A stretch of 64,000 nt of DNA from Flavicella sp965243265 (lineage in GTDB: Bacteria; Bacteroidota; Bacteroidia; Flavobacteriales; Flavobacteriaceae), in assembly GCA_965243265.1 (NCBI GenBank), contig CBDEUL010000011.1:1-64000 (forward strand), written 5' to 3'. Shown piece after piece: positions 15,717-24,869 of this stretch. A program made the position numbers and the translations under genes. Numbering within the stretch: position 1 is the stretch's first letter; every line of letters starts with the position of its first letter. The notes below the pieces were generated by a model that was given only the letters and a program-made list of their open reading frames with translations, was not told the origin of the DNA and did no database searches.

Positions 15717-16636
15717 GCTATAGGAGGTCTTTTAGAGTTTTGTCTCAATCGGTTCATACTCGCATTCAATTCAAACCCCAACAAAAGAATAATTGAGTTT
15801 AGCCAAATAAACAACATAACAATTAGCAATGTTCCTATAGAACCGTATAGCTCATTGTACTTTGCAAATTTTAACACATAAATTCCAAAAAGGTAAAATG
15901 TAAGTACCGATAATATGGTTGTTAAAATTGCTCCTACTGAAAAGAAAGAAGACTCTTTACCTTCCTTTGTACCAAAGTGATACAGCAGCGATACAATAGT
16001 AAAAATCATAAATACAAAAAACAAATAACGTCCGTTTTCTAACCACCCCAACTCATCTACAAACCAGCCTTTTGCCAATAAATAATCCAATCCAAACTGG
16101 AAAAATATTGTCACTGCTACAGTTACAATCAATAAAACAGACATTAATAAAGAAGTTCCTAAAGAAACAATATAACCACGGATAATACTTCTAGCTTCTT
16201 TAACATGATACGAATATTCAAAACCTCCAAAAATAGCATTGACTCCGTTGGTCATTAAAAAAATAGAAACCAAAAAACCAAAGGATAGCAATCCTCCATA
16301 TTTATTATTGGCAATATCATCTATAATAGGTACTACTGCTGTAAAGGTTCTAGGTGGCAATCCCTCTGAAAGCAACAACATAAAATTCTCTTGAAAACCT
16401 TCTATAGGAATATACGGAATCAGTGTAAGCATAAACAGCATAAAAGGAAACAACGCCATAAAAAAGCTATACGAAATACCTCCTGCTCTAGCTGTCAAAG
16501 CACCTTTTACAATTCCCATAACATACATATACAGCAAATCATACAAAGACATTCCTTCTAAGCCAGGAATTTTTATTTTCTGACCATACTCTAAAAGCTT
16601 GTTTACAAGTGGAAAGTTGGTGCTAATCTTTTTCAT
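15713..16636 (-). CDS. YihY/BrkB family inner-membrane protein
   Basis: A 307-aa integral membrane protein of the YihY/virulence factor BrkB family with about six hydrophobic helices. The conserved ARAGGISYSFFMALFPFM segment lies near the N-terminus. An open frame extends further upstream, but the extra 32 residues overlap the end of nadC. The ATG at 16634-16636 (MKKISTNFPLVNK) is therefore the likely start, 17 bp after the nadC stop. The family's function is unsettled; an earlier link to RNase BN was withdrawn. It probably shares a transcript with nadC. Confidence 0.88.
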   Translation of the reverse strand: MKKISTNFPLVNKLLEYGQKIKIPGLEGMSLYDLLYMYVMGIVKGALTARAGGISYSFFMALFPFMLFMLTLIPYIPIEGFQENFMLLLSEGLPPRTFTAVVPIIDDIANNKYGGLLSFGFLVSIFLMTNGVNAIFGGFEYSYHVKEARSIIRGYIVSLGTSLLMSVLLIVTVAVTIFFQFGLDYLLAKGWFVDELGWLENGRYLFFVFMIFTIVSLLYHFGTKEGKESSFFSVGAILTTILSVLTFYLFGIYVLKFAKYNELYGSIGTLLIVMLFIWLNSIILLLGFELNASMNRLRQNSKRPPIA

Positions 16637-16653
16637 ATGCTGTGAATTGAATG

Positions 16654-17511
16654 TTACAAAGCTTTTAAACTTAAATCCATATTGTAAACGGAATGTGTCA
16701 AAGCTCCCGAAGAAATATAATCTACACCACATTCTGCATACTTTCGCAATGTAGTTTCATTTATACCTCCTGATGATTCTGTTTGGCATTTACCATTGAT
16801 CATATGTACGGCTTTACGAGTATCTTCGTAATTAAAATTATCTATCAATATTCTATGAACCCCATCAGATCGTAATATTTCACGAATTTCTGCTAAATCT
16901 CTAGCTTCAATAATAATTTTCAAATCTTTGCCTGTCTCTTTTAAATAGGCTTGTGTTTGCTGAATTGCTTTTGTAATTCCTCCAGCAAAATCAATATGAT
17001 TGTCTTTCAACATAATCATGTCATACAATGCAAAACGATGGTTGACACCCCCTCCTATTTTAACAGCCCATTTTTCAATAGCTCTAATACCTGGAGTAGT
17101 TTTACGTGTATCTAATATTTTTGTTTTGGTACCTTCTAACAGTTTTGTGTATTGCTTTGTTTTTGTAGCAATAGCACTCATTCTTTGCATGGCATTCAAT
17201 ACCAATCGTTCTGCTTTTAAAATAGAATGAGAAGCTCCTTCAACAGTCAACACTACATCACCAAAAGCAACCTCAGCACCATCTTGTATAAAAACTGACA
17301 CTTTAAGGTTGGAATCTACATATTTAAAAATTTGTTCCGCAAAAGCAACACCTGCAATCGTTCCTTCGTCTTTTACCAACAACTGTGCTTTTCCTTGTGT
17401 AGTATTTGGAATACATGATAAAGAGCTGTGATCTCCATCTCCTACATCTTCACGAATACCGTTTTCAATAATCAACTCTAATTCCTTTTCAAATTGCTCT
17501 TTACTGATCAT
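16654..17511 (-). CDS. nadC: Nicotinate-nucleotide pyrophosphorylase (carboxylating)
   Basis: Quinolinate phosphoribosyltransferase of 285 aa. It converts quinolinate and PRPP to nicotinate mononucleotide in de novo NAD synthesis. Family hallmarks are REDVGDGDHSS near the N-terminus, ERLVLNAMQRMSAIAT, DTRKTTPGIRAIEKWAV with the following GGGVNHR, MLKDNH, and the C-terminal ESSGGI plus GVDYISSGALTHS. Length is normal. It is divergent from rlmH across a 135-bp spacer and is followed by yihY. Confidence 0.97.
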   Translation of the reverse strand: MISKEQFEKELELIIENGIREDVGDGDHSSLSCIPNTTQGKAQLLVKDEGTIAGVAFAEQIFKYVDSNLKVSVFIQDGAEVAFGDVVLTVEGASHSILKAERLVLNAMQRMSAIATKTKQYTKLLEGTKTKILDTRKTTPGIRAIEKWAVKIGGGVNHRFALYDMIMLKDNHIDFAGGITKAIQQTQAYLKETGKDLKIIIEARDLAEIREILRSDGVHRILIDNFNYEDTRKAVHMINGKCQTESSGGINETTLRKYAECGVDYISSGALTHSVYNMDLSLKAL

Positions 17512-17634
17512 AAATTCTAAATTTTATACCCAACAAAAGTACTTGTTTCTCTTTAATATTTGAAATGATTGGGGGTATAATTAAGTATCCTATACCTTCC
17601 TAGAAAGAAACCTTTCACAACCTAGTAGAATCCG

Positions 17635-17642
17635 TATATTTG
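17635..17642 (+). promoter_or_regulatory. Candidate -7 element (TATATTTG) for rlmH
   Basis: TATATTTG matches the TAnnTTTG -7 box of Bacteroidota sigma factors and ends only 4 bp before the rlmH ATG. If used, the transcript would have almost no leader. No clear TTG lies at the expected -33 position, so confidence is moderate. Confidence 0.4.
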
Positions 17643-17646
17643 CCCT

Positions 17647-18120
17647 ATGAAGATAAAACTTTTGGCAATAGGAAAAACAGATGATAAAAATCTGAATACA
17701 TTGATAGAAACCTATCAAAACCGATTGAAACATTACATCAAGTTTGAACTAGAGATTATTCCTGATATCAAAAATGTAAAAAACCTTTCTGAAGCGCAAC
17801 AAAAAGAAAAAGAAGGTCAACTTATTTTAGGAAAACTACAGCCTACAGATCAGTTGATTTTGTTGGATGAAAAAGGAAAAGATTTCAGGTCTATAGAATT
17901 TGCCAATTATCTTCAAAAAAAGATGAATTCGGGAATTAAACAATTGGTATTTGTTATTGGTGGTCCTTATGGTTTTTCTGAAACGGTGTATAAAAAAGCA
18001 AGCGGAAAAGTTTCTTTTTCTAAAATGACTTTTTCTCATCAAATGATTCGCTTGTTTGTTACAGAGCAGGTTTACAGAGCTTTTACCATTTTAAAAAATG
18101 AACCATATCATCACGAATAA
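17647..18120 (+). CDS. rlmH: 23S rRNA (pseudouridine-1915-N3)-methyltransferase
   Basis: A 157-aa SPOUT-family enzyme that methylates N3 of pseudouridine 1915 in helix 69 of 23S rRNA. The knot region is FVIGGPYGFSETV, followed by KVSFSKMTFSHQMIRLFVTEQ and the invariant C-terminal YRAFTILKNEPYHHE. Length and ends are exactly those of the family. It is transcribed away from nadC, and a small PspC-like gene follows 37 bp later. Confidence 0.97.
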   Translation: MKIKLLAIGKTDDKNLNTLIETYQNRLKHYIKFELEIIPDIKNVKNLSEAQQKEKEGQLILGKLQPTDQLILLDEKGKDFRSIEFANYLQKKMNSGIKQLVFVIGGPYGFSETVYKKASGKVSFSKMTFSHQMIRLFVTEQVYRAFTILKNEPYHHE

Positions 18121-18157
18121 ACAAGTTCTTGAATTTTTAAACTAAAAAAAAGAAAAT

Positions 18158-18307
18158 ATGATTTTAGGTGTTTCTGGCTGGTTGGCAGATAAAGTTGGAT
18201 TGACTGAGAAACAAGTTCGCTTGTTATTTTTATTAGCTATTCTATTTTTAGGTGCTGGTGTGGGTATTTATGTAATTTTATGGGGTGTAAAAGTACTTTC
18301 TGAATAG
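18158..18307 (+). CDS. Small PspC-domain-like membrane protein (49 aa)
   Basis: A short gene starting ATG at 18158 and stopping at TAG 18305-18307. The product begins MILGVSGWLADKVGLTEKQ, then VRLLFLLAILFLGAGVG and IYVILWGVKVLSE. The pattern G-x-W-L-A, a short amphipathic stretch, V-R-L-hydrophobic and ending IYxILW matches a single PspC domain, a stress-related inner-membrane module, reduced to almost nothing else. It follows rlmH by 37 bp, probably on the same transcript, and its stop abuts the convergent glycosyltransferase stop. Codon pattern and context favour a real gene. Confidence 0.75.
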   Translation: MILGVSGWLADKVGLTEKQVRLLFLLAILFLGAGVGIYVILWGVKVLSE

Positions 18308-19543
18308 TTACTTGTTCTTTTCTTGAATCCAACGCGACATATATTCTGTACTTCGCATAGAGTGAAACAGCAACATACTTCCTGTAAAATTTTTATTTCT
18401 ATGTGCTTTTAAATTCTTTTGAATTTCTTCTAAACGTATTTTCAACTGTGCTGTTAACGTTTCTTTATGGTACAGTTTATTTACAATTTGAATCCCGTTT
18501 TGTTGCAATTGCAACCAGATCTCTTTTGTGGTATACAATTCCTTTGCTGCTTGTACAATTTCAGAAACTGTTTCTTTTACAAAACCATTCCAAGGCAAAT
18601 CAGCGTGCATGCCTTCTGCCCCAATAGCTGTAGTTACACTTGGTGTTCCCAACTGCATTGCTTCTACAAATTTACCTTTAATACCTGCTCCAAATCGTAA
18701 TGGTGCCAAACATACACGTGCATTTTTAAAAACCTCCTCTGAACTTTCTGCCCATCCTTTGATATAAAATTTTTCTTGAGGTTTGTGCAATTGCATTGCC
18801 TTTTGTGGCGGATACGACCCATAAATATGCATTTCTGCTTCAGGAAGCTCTTTGCGAAGCTTTGGCCAAACAACTTCTTTTAAATAACGAACACTATCCC
18901 AATTAGGTTCATGACGAAAACTACCTATAGTTACAAAGTGCTTGCGTTCTTCAAAACTTGGTAAACTGTTGCTCTTTTCTTCTTCTATTTCATCTAACAA
19001 AAACGGCAATAGGTGTAAAATTTCCGTGGGTACTTTAAAATAATCTTGTAACAATTGCATTTCAAAAGATGAAATCATCAAAGTCAAATCGCACCTATAA
19101 ATACTTGCTATTTCTCTTTTTGCAATATCTGAGTTCAATGTTTCTAATTGAAACTCTTCTTTAGCTTTTACAGCTTCTTGACGTGCTTTTCTTAAGCAAT
19201 GTAAATCTTCGGTATCTAAAACTCGAAATGCTTTAGGACAATTCTTAACAACACGCCACCCAAATTGTTCTTCCATCATAAACCGATCAAAAAGAACAAT
19301 TGTTGGTTCTAATTCAGTAATATAAGTATCAAAACTAGCATCATTCAATACTATTTCTTTAACCTTTACTCCAATAGTTTCTAAAGGAAATCGATAGTCA
19401 CTTTCAGCTGCAGGGCTGGCAAAAACAATTTGATACTGTTGCTCTAAAAAAAAATGAATCAACTGCAACATTCTGCTACCTGCCGCAGAGGAGTTTGGCT
19501 CTGGCCAAACATAACCGATAATCAGTAATTTTTTCTGTTCCAT
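18308..19543 (-). CDS. Glycosyltransferase, GT4-like
   Basis: A 411-aa cytoplasmic GT-B fold glycosyltransferase. The N-terminal domain begins LLIIGYVWPEPNSSAAGSRM. The C-terminal nucleotide-sugar-binding domain shows FVTIGSFRHEPNWDSVRYL, KFYIKGWAESSEEVF and FGAGIKGKFVEAMQLGTPSV, the usual EAM/G-x-P region of GT1/GT4 enzymes. The sugar and acceptor cannot be told. It stands alone between the PspC-like gene and topB, not in a polysaccharide cluster. The start ATG follows a short AT-rich spacer. Confidence 0.85.
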   Translation of the reverse strand: MEQKKLLIIGYVWPEPNSSAAGSRMLQLIHFFLEQQYQIVFASPAAESDYRFPLETIGVKVKEIVLNDASFDTYITELEPTIVLFDRFMMEEQFGWRVVKNCPKAFRVLDTEDLHCLRKARQEAVKAKEEFQLETLNSDIAKREIASIYRCDLTLMISSFEMQLLQDYFKVPTEILHLLPFLLDEIEEEKSNSLPSFEERKHFVTIGSFRHEPNWDSVRYLKEVVWPKLRKELPEAEMHIYGSYPPQKAMQLHKPQEKFYIKGWAESSEEVFKNARVCLAPLRFGAGIKGKFVEAMQLGTPSVTTAIGAEGMHADLPWNGFVKETVSEIVQAAKELYTTKEIWLQLQQNGIQIVNKLYHKETLTAQLKIRLEEIQKNLKAHRNKNFTGSMLLFHSMRSTEYMSRWIQEKNK

Positions 19544-19645
19544 TTTTTATAATCTCTTTACGCTTTTCCTGCTATACCCAAATCGGTAATTGAAATACGA
19601 AAACCGCATAACTGCTTAATCGTTTACTGTACAACCACGAATCTC

Positions 19646-21934
19646 TTACCCTCTTAAAATATGCGCTACCAACTGTTTTGTCAACTGTTTTCCTGCTGCT
19701 TTTTCTCTTATGGCATCAAAACTATACCTAAAATCACAACCATTTTTATACTCTGAACATCCGTAAGCAGAACTCCCTTTTACAATGGTTCCTTTTTTAC
19801 ATTTTGGACATTGCATTGTATCTGTGCTTTTCTCTTCTTTTTTAGGTTCTTCAGTTTTTAACGCTAAATTGAAATTAGCATCAAATACTACAGTTCCATT
19901 TATTTTAGCATTGTTTTGTTTAAACCCTTTTAAAAGAACAGTACTTCCTTTTGTTAACAAGCGTTTGAACTGATTGATGGATATTTTTTTTCCTAAAAAC
20001 TCAAACGGCAATCTAAAATCACAGCCTTCTTTATAAGAAGAACATCCATAGGCAGAGCTTCCTTTTAATAAATTTCCTTTTTTGCATTTTGGACATTCTA
20101 AATCTGCTACTGCTGTTTTTTTAGGTTTTGGTTTTGCTGCTACAGGCTTTTCTTCTGCGGTAAAACGACGAGTATTGTTTTCCATACGAACCTCTACCAC
20201 CAAATCGTCTACCATTTTTTTCATATCCCTAATAAACCTAGAGGCACTGTAATTACCATCTTCTATTTCTTTCAGTTGTTTCTCCCACTGCCCCGTAAGC
20301 TCTGCTGATTTTAAAAGTTTATTTTGAATGGTATCAATCAACTGAATTCCCATATGTGTAGGCAAAATCAATTTCTTTTTACGCTCCACATATTTCCGCC
20401 TAAACAAGGTTTCTATAATATTGGCTCTTGTAGAAGGTCTACCAATTCCATTGGCTTTCATCAAATCTCTCAACTCATCATCATCTACCTGTTTTCCTGC
20501 GGTTTCCATAGCTCTTAACAAAGATGCCTCTGTGTAATTGTTAGGTGCTTTGGTTTCTTTCTCTAAAAAGGAAGGTTCGTGTATTCCTGATTCTCCTTTT
20601 ACAAAGGTAGGCATCAGCTTTTCTTCTCCTTTTGACTTTCCTGTTGCTTTTACTTTTTCAAATACAACACGCCATCCTGGCTCTATAATTTCTTTTCCTG
20701 TGGTTTTAAAACTTATTTTGGCTACTTCTCCAATTACCGCAGTGTTAGAAACCTGACATTCTGGATAAAATACAGCTATAAATCTACGGGTAATAATATC
20801 GTATACATTTTTATCGTATTCTCCCAAATAGCCTTCTATCCCAGTCGGTATAATAGCGTGGTGATCGGTTACCTTTTTATCATCAAAAACCTTCGATGAT
20901 TTTTTTATTTTACTCCCTAAAATTGGGACCGTTAATTGACTGTACTGTGTTAGCTTACTTAATATTCCTGCTACCTTTGGATACATATCATTTGGCAAAA
21001 AAGTAGTATCAACCCTCGGATAGGTTACCAGTTTTTGTTCATATAACTTTTGTACAATTTTTAATGTTTGGTCTGCTGTGTATCCAAATTTTGTATTGCA
21101 ATACACCTGCAATCCTGTAAGGTCAAACAATTTAGGTGCATATTCTTTTCCTTTCTTTTTAGTAACCGATACTATTTCAAAAGGCTGCCCTTTTATTTTA
21201 TTTAAAGTAGCTTCACCATCTTCCTTCTTTAAAAAGCGTCCTTGTTCATTGTTAAAAACGGTTTCTCTATACAGCGTTTGCAATTCCCAATAAGGCTGTG
21301 GCTTAAAGTTTTTAATCTCTTTGTATCTATTTACCAACATTGCCAAAGTGGGTGTTTGCACCCTTCCTACTGAAAGTACTTGCTTTTGAACTCCGTAGCG
21401 CAAGGTGTACAAACGTGTTGCATTCATTCCTAAAAGCCAGTCTCCAATAGCCCTAGAGCTTCCTGCATAATAGAGGTTGTCATATTCTTTGGCATCTCGT
21501 AAGTTTTCAAAACCTGCTTTGATGGCTTCAGGTGTCAATGATGAAATCCACAAACGCTCTACTTTTCCTGTATAGTTTGCTTGTTTTAACACCCAACGTT
21601 GTATCAATTCTCCTTCTTGCCCAGCATCCCCACAGTTTATAACAACATCGGCAGCATCAAATAATTTTTTTATGGTATTGAATTGTTTTTGAACTCCTGA
21701 ATTGCTAGTTAATTTAATATCAAACTTTTCAGGCAACATAGGCAGTGTATTCAAATCCCAACGTTTCCAATGCGGTTTGTAATCATCAGGTGTATTTAAT
21801 GTACACAAATGCCCAAACGTCCAAGTAATTTGGTAGCCATTTCCTTCAAAATAGCCATCATATTTTTTGTTTGCTCCTAAAATTGTAGCTATTTCTCTAG
21901 CAACACTTGGTTTCTCCGCAATACATACCTTCAT
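19646..21934 (-). CDS. topB: DNA topoisomerase III
   Basis: A type IA topoisomerase of 762 aa that relaxes and decatenates DNA. The N-terminal Toprim domain has Glu7 (CIAEKPSVAREI) and DAGQEGE at 103-109. RVQTP at 191-195 and the active-site Tyr305 (KLVTYPRVDT) follow. The C-terminus has two near-identical zinc-ribbon/Toprim-C modules: each has CPKCKKG, then KGSSAYGCS and a GCDFR motif. The second could be an internal duplication, but repeated C-terminal modules are common in this family. It is an isolated gene with a complete N-terminus. Confidence 0.96.
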   Translation of the reverse strand: MKVCIAEKPSVAREIATILGANKKYDGYFEGNGYQITWTFGHLCTLNTPDDYKPHWKRWDLNTLPMLPEKFDIKLTSNSGVQKQFNTIKKLFDAADVVINCGDAGQEGELIQRWVLKQANYTGKVERLWISSLTPEAIKAGFENLRDAKEYDNLYYAGSSRAIGDWLLGMNATRLYTLRYGVQKQVLSVGRVQTPTLAMLVNRYKEIKNFKPQPYWELQTLYRETVFNNEQGRFLKKEDGEATLNKIKGQPFEIVSVTKKKGKEYAPKLFDLTGLQVYCNTKFGYTADQTLKIVQKLYEQKLVTYPRVDTTFLPNDMYPKVAGILSKLTQYSQLTVPILGSKIKKSSKVFDDKKVTDHHAIIPTGIEGYLGEYDKNVYDIITRRFIAVFYPECQVSNTAVIGEVAKISFKTTGKEIIEPGWRVVFEKVKATGKSKGEEKLMPTFVKGESGIHEPSFLEKETKAPNNYTEASLLRAMETAGKQVDDDELRDLMKANGIGRPSTRANIIETLFRRKYVERKKKLILPTHMGIQLIDTIQNKLLKSAELTGQWEKQLKEIEDGNYSASRFIRDMKKMVDDLVVEVRMENNTRRFTAEEKPVAAKPKPKKTAVADLECPKCKKGNLLKGSSAYGCSSYKEGCDFRLPFEFLGKKISINQFKRLLTKGSTVLLKGFKQNNAKINGTVVFDANFNLALKTEEPKKEEKSTDTMQCPKCKKGTIVKGSSAYGCSEYKNGCDFRYSFDAIREKAAGKQLTKQLVAHILRG

Positions 21935-22074
21935 TAAACTTATTTTTGAAATACAAACTTACACAACAATTCTGGCAACATACAAACTCCCCAACACTTT
22001 TTCAATTCAATACTTTTAGTTTTTATTAACAAGTGTTTTCTTACAAAAACTTACTTTTGTACTATATATTTGAA

Positions 22075-22743
22075 ATGAAAAGAGCTGTACACACTTTTAT
22101 AGCAATTGCTTTTTGTTGGTTTTCTTTTTTAGAAGGCTCAGCACAGGGCGATTTTTCTAGCAATTCAAACTCTGGTCTCAATTCTTTTAACAGCCTACCT
22201 ACCCCATCTCCTAATGAGCAAACTAATTTTTTAAACCCTTCTTCTAATGCCTTAAATTTTCAAAAACAATTGGAAATGGATCAACAAAAAAAACTGGCAA
22301 AACAAAAAGAAGAACAACTAAAAAATAAGGGAATTGTTTCTGAAAATGAGATTTACAGAAACCGCATTGAACAAGAAATGAGTGAAATCAATAAAAACTA
22401 CCCTAAAGTAGATCAGTTTTTAGGGAGCTTTAACAGCACCACTAAAAATATTACCGTTGCTTGTAGAGATTTTCAGTACCCAGATGGTGATGCTGTTACT
22501 ATTTATGTAAACGACCAACCTATTGTAAGAAATATTATACTTACTAGAAACTATCAAAATTTTAGTTTCACTCTAAACCCAGGTGTCAATATCATTTCTT
22601 TTAAAGCACTAAATCAAGGTAGCTCTGGACCCAATACTGCGGGTTTTGTTATTTATGACGACTCTGAAAACGTAGTTTCTGCAAATGAATGGAACTTAGC
22701 TACAGGTGCCAAAGCATCTTTAACTATTTTAAAAGATCACTAA
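22075..22743 (+). CDS. Secreted protein of unknown function
   Basis: Starting at the ATG of 22075 the product has 222 aa and a clear signal peptide (MKRAVHTFIAIAFCWFSFL, then EGSAQG cleavage region). An upstream in-frame ATG at 22033 would bury the signal peptide and is less likely. The mature part begins with an Asn/Ser-rich stretch, then a charged coiled segment (KQLEMDQQKKLAKQKEEQLK), then a beta-rich C-terminal domain beginning VDQFLGSFNSTTKNITV. I do not recognise the family. A TACTTTTG element at 22052-22059 may be its -7 box. Confidence 0.7.
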   Translation: MKRAVHTFIAIAFCWFSFLEGSAQGDFSSNSNSGLNSFNSLPTPSPNEQTNFLNPSSNALNFQKQLEMDQQKKLAKQKEEQLKNKGIVSENEIYRNRIEQEMSEINKNYPKVDQFLGSFNSTTKNITVACRDFQYPDGDAVTIYVNDQPIVRNIILTRNYQNFSFTLNPGVNIISFKALNQGSSGPNTAGFVIYDDSENVVSANEWNLATGAKASLTILKDH

Positions 22744-22829
22744 TAGCACAAAAAACAGGATTTTAAAATTATACTGTTTCCTTTGAAAACAACATAAACT
22801 TATACGTTTTATATTTTTTAACTTTTCAT

Positions 22830-22859
22830 TTGTCTATCTACACAAACAAGTTAAATTTG
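22830..22859 (+). promoter_or_regulatory. Bacteroidota-type promoter TTG-N19-TAAATTTG
   Basis: TTG at 22830-22832 is separated by 19 bp from TAAATTTG at 22852-22859. This matches the -33/-7 consensus of the phylum. It lies 24 bp before the ATG of the beta-barrel gene at 22884. Confidence 0.65.
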
Positions 22860-22883
22860 CTCCAACTAAAAATATAAAACTTT

Positions 22884-23330
22884 ATGAAAAACGTATTTAC
22901 TTTATTAATTACAACGCTATTAACATTTGGGGTTTCTTCAACTATAAATGCACAGCAAGAAGGACATGGAAATGCTTTAAACTTATTTGTTGGTTTTGGT
23001 GACAATACTTCTATAAGTGGAAACTATGAGTTTGAAATAACTCCAGACATTACCGTTTCTCCTGAAGCTAAGTTATGGTTTGCCAATGATTTTGAAATTG
23101 GTGCTGGAGCAAGAGCAGACTACTACTTTGATCGTTTATTAGAGATGGGATCTCATTGGGATTTTTGGGCTGGTATCGATGCTGGTTTTATTGTAACTGG
23201 TGCTAGTGATTTTCAATTAAACATCCATATTGGTGGTGAATATCAAATTGATGACAAATGGGGAATCATCCTTGAAGGAGGTGGTGGAAAAGTAGCTTCT
23301 GGAGGTCTAGGAGTTGCCATTCATTTATAA
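22884..23330 (+). CDS. Small outer-membrane beta-barrel-like protein
   Basis: A 148-aa protein with a signal peptide (MKNVFTLLITTLLTFGVSS, cleavage after INA) and a mature part of alternating glycine/aromatic beta strands: LNLFVGFGDNTSISGNYEF, VSPEAKLWFANDFEIGAGA, FWAGIDAGFIVTG and a C-terminal GGLGVAIHL. It reads as a small outer-membrane barrel. It is monocistronic, with a good promoter and a terminator immediately after. The function is unknown. Confidence 0.75.
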   Translation: MKNVFTLLITTLLTFGVSSTINAQQEGHGNALNLFVGFGDNTSISGNYEFEITPDITVSPEAKLWFANDFEIGAGARADYYFDRLLEMGSHWDFWAGIDAGFIVTGASDFQLNIHIGGEYQIDDKWGIILEGGGGKVASGGLGVAIHL

Positions 23331-23340
23331 AATTTAAATA

Positions 23341-23370
23341 AAAAGGATTTCGAAATGAAATCCTTTTTTT
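23341..23370 (+). terminator. Rho-independent terminator
   Basis: AAAAGGATTTC pairs with GAAATCCTTTT around a GAAAT loop and is followed by a T-run. It begins 10 bp after the stop of the beta-barrel gene. Confidence 0.9.
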
Positions 23371-23467
23371 ATATCTAAATCGACAAAAAAACACTTAAAA
23401 ATGTGTTATTCTGGCTTTTAAGAACTATCTTTTAAACCTAAAACCAATCATTATTAAATAAAACAAC

Positions 23468-24737
23468 ATGAAAAATACGACCAAACTTTCATTATTTTTT
23501 ATTCTGTGTTTTACCTTTTCTCTTTCTTCATTTGCACAAAATGAAGAAAACACAACAACCAAAGAAAAAAAATCTAAAAAGAAACACTCACCAGAAAAAG
23601 GTGATATTTACCTCTCACCCGTACCTGTTATAGGAGCTAATCCTGCTTTTGGATTTATATACGGTGTTGGTGCTGCAACCAGTTGGTATATGGGAGACCC
23701 TAAAACAACCCGACTTTCATCTTCCTTAGCAGGAATAGCACTTACCACAAAAGATCAAACTATTTTTACGTTAAAATCCACAACATTTACAGAGGGCAAT
23801 GAGTTCATTTTAATGGGAGATTGGAGATTCTTTGATTCATCACAACCTACTTGGGGAATTGGTACAGGACCACAATCTGCCAAACTAACCAGTCAAGATC
23901 ATGAATTTGATGATGGTAGTAGTACCGACGGAATAGACGGATCGCAAATGATGACTTTTAAGTTTTTTAGATTTCATGAAACAGTACTTAAAAAAGTAAA
24001 AAAACAGTTTTTATGCTGGAGTTGGATTGCATATTGATGCTTTTTATGATATCGACGACCAACTGTTAGATTTAGAATCAGACCCTAAAGTAGTTACCTC
24101 TTTTTATTCTTACAACCAAGCAAATGGGTTTAGCAATACCAAAAGTACCTTAGTAGGCCTTTCTTTAAACGCTATGTACGACACCAGAGATAATATCAAT
24201 GATGTACGTTCTGGAAGATATGCTTTTGCTTCTTTTAAATACAACCCTGAATTTATTGGTAGTGATAAAACGTCTAGCTCACTTTGGTTAGAATATAGAG
24301 ATTATTTTAAGCTTAAAAAAGACAGTTACAAAGACATTCTTGCCTTATGGTCTTGGGGTAACTTTACCACTTCTGGAGACTTGCCTTATATGAATTTACC
24401 AGCCATTGCTTGGGATCAATATGGAAAATCAGGAGCTCCTTATTCACAAGGTAGGTTTAGAGGAAAAAATATGTTATTTACAGGTTTAGAGTATAGAAAA
24501 CATTTATTTGGAATAAAAAGCAATCCTGACTTCTTTGGAATGGTACTTTTTGCCAATGCTACAACAGCCAATGGTGAACGAAATGGAATTGATTTATTTG
24601 AATACGTTAACGCAGGTTACGGTTTAGGAATGCGAATCAACATCAACAAAAAATCTAGAACCAATTTAGGTATTGATTACGGTTGGGGAGATTATGGGAC
24701 CACTGGTTTATTTTTAAGACTGAATGAAAACTTCTAA
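23468..24737 (+). pseudogene. Omp85-like outer-membrane protein, frameshifted at A7
   Basis: Two frames (23468-24037 and the frame ending 24737) join into one protein of ~422 aa. It has a signal peptide (MKNTTKLSLFFILCFTFSLS), a KEKKSKKKHSPEKGD linker, then a 12- to 16-strand barrel as in the BamA/surface-antigen superfamily. Typical strands are NPAFGFIYGVGAATSWY, LVGLSLNAMYDTRDN and the C-terminal YGTTGLFLRLNENF. The break is the run of seven A at 23998-24004: six A would read KVKNSFYAGVGLHIDAFYD. It is either a pseudogene, a phase-variable tract or a sequencing error. Confidence 0.75.
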
Positions 24738-24758
24738 AAACACACCTTATACAAAATA

Positions 24759-24800
24759 AAAAAGACCTCTTGTAAATTCAAAACAAGAGGTCTTTTTGTT
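24759..24800. terminator. Bidirectional-looking terminator
   Basis: AAAAAGACCTCTTGT pairs with ACAAGAGGTCTTTTT around a 9-nt loop, 20 bp after the barrel gene stop. Confidence 0.9.
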
Positions 24801-24869
24801 TCAAATCAACTCTAAAACCTACCGCTAAAAACGTATATTTGATAAGCATATTTTAAACCAAAAAAAACG

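Noticed and set aside
20000..21934. topB as plasmid- or transposon-borne gene
   Set aside because: It lies among core genes without mobility genes, and its composition does not differ visibly from its neighbours.
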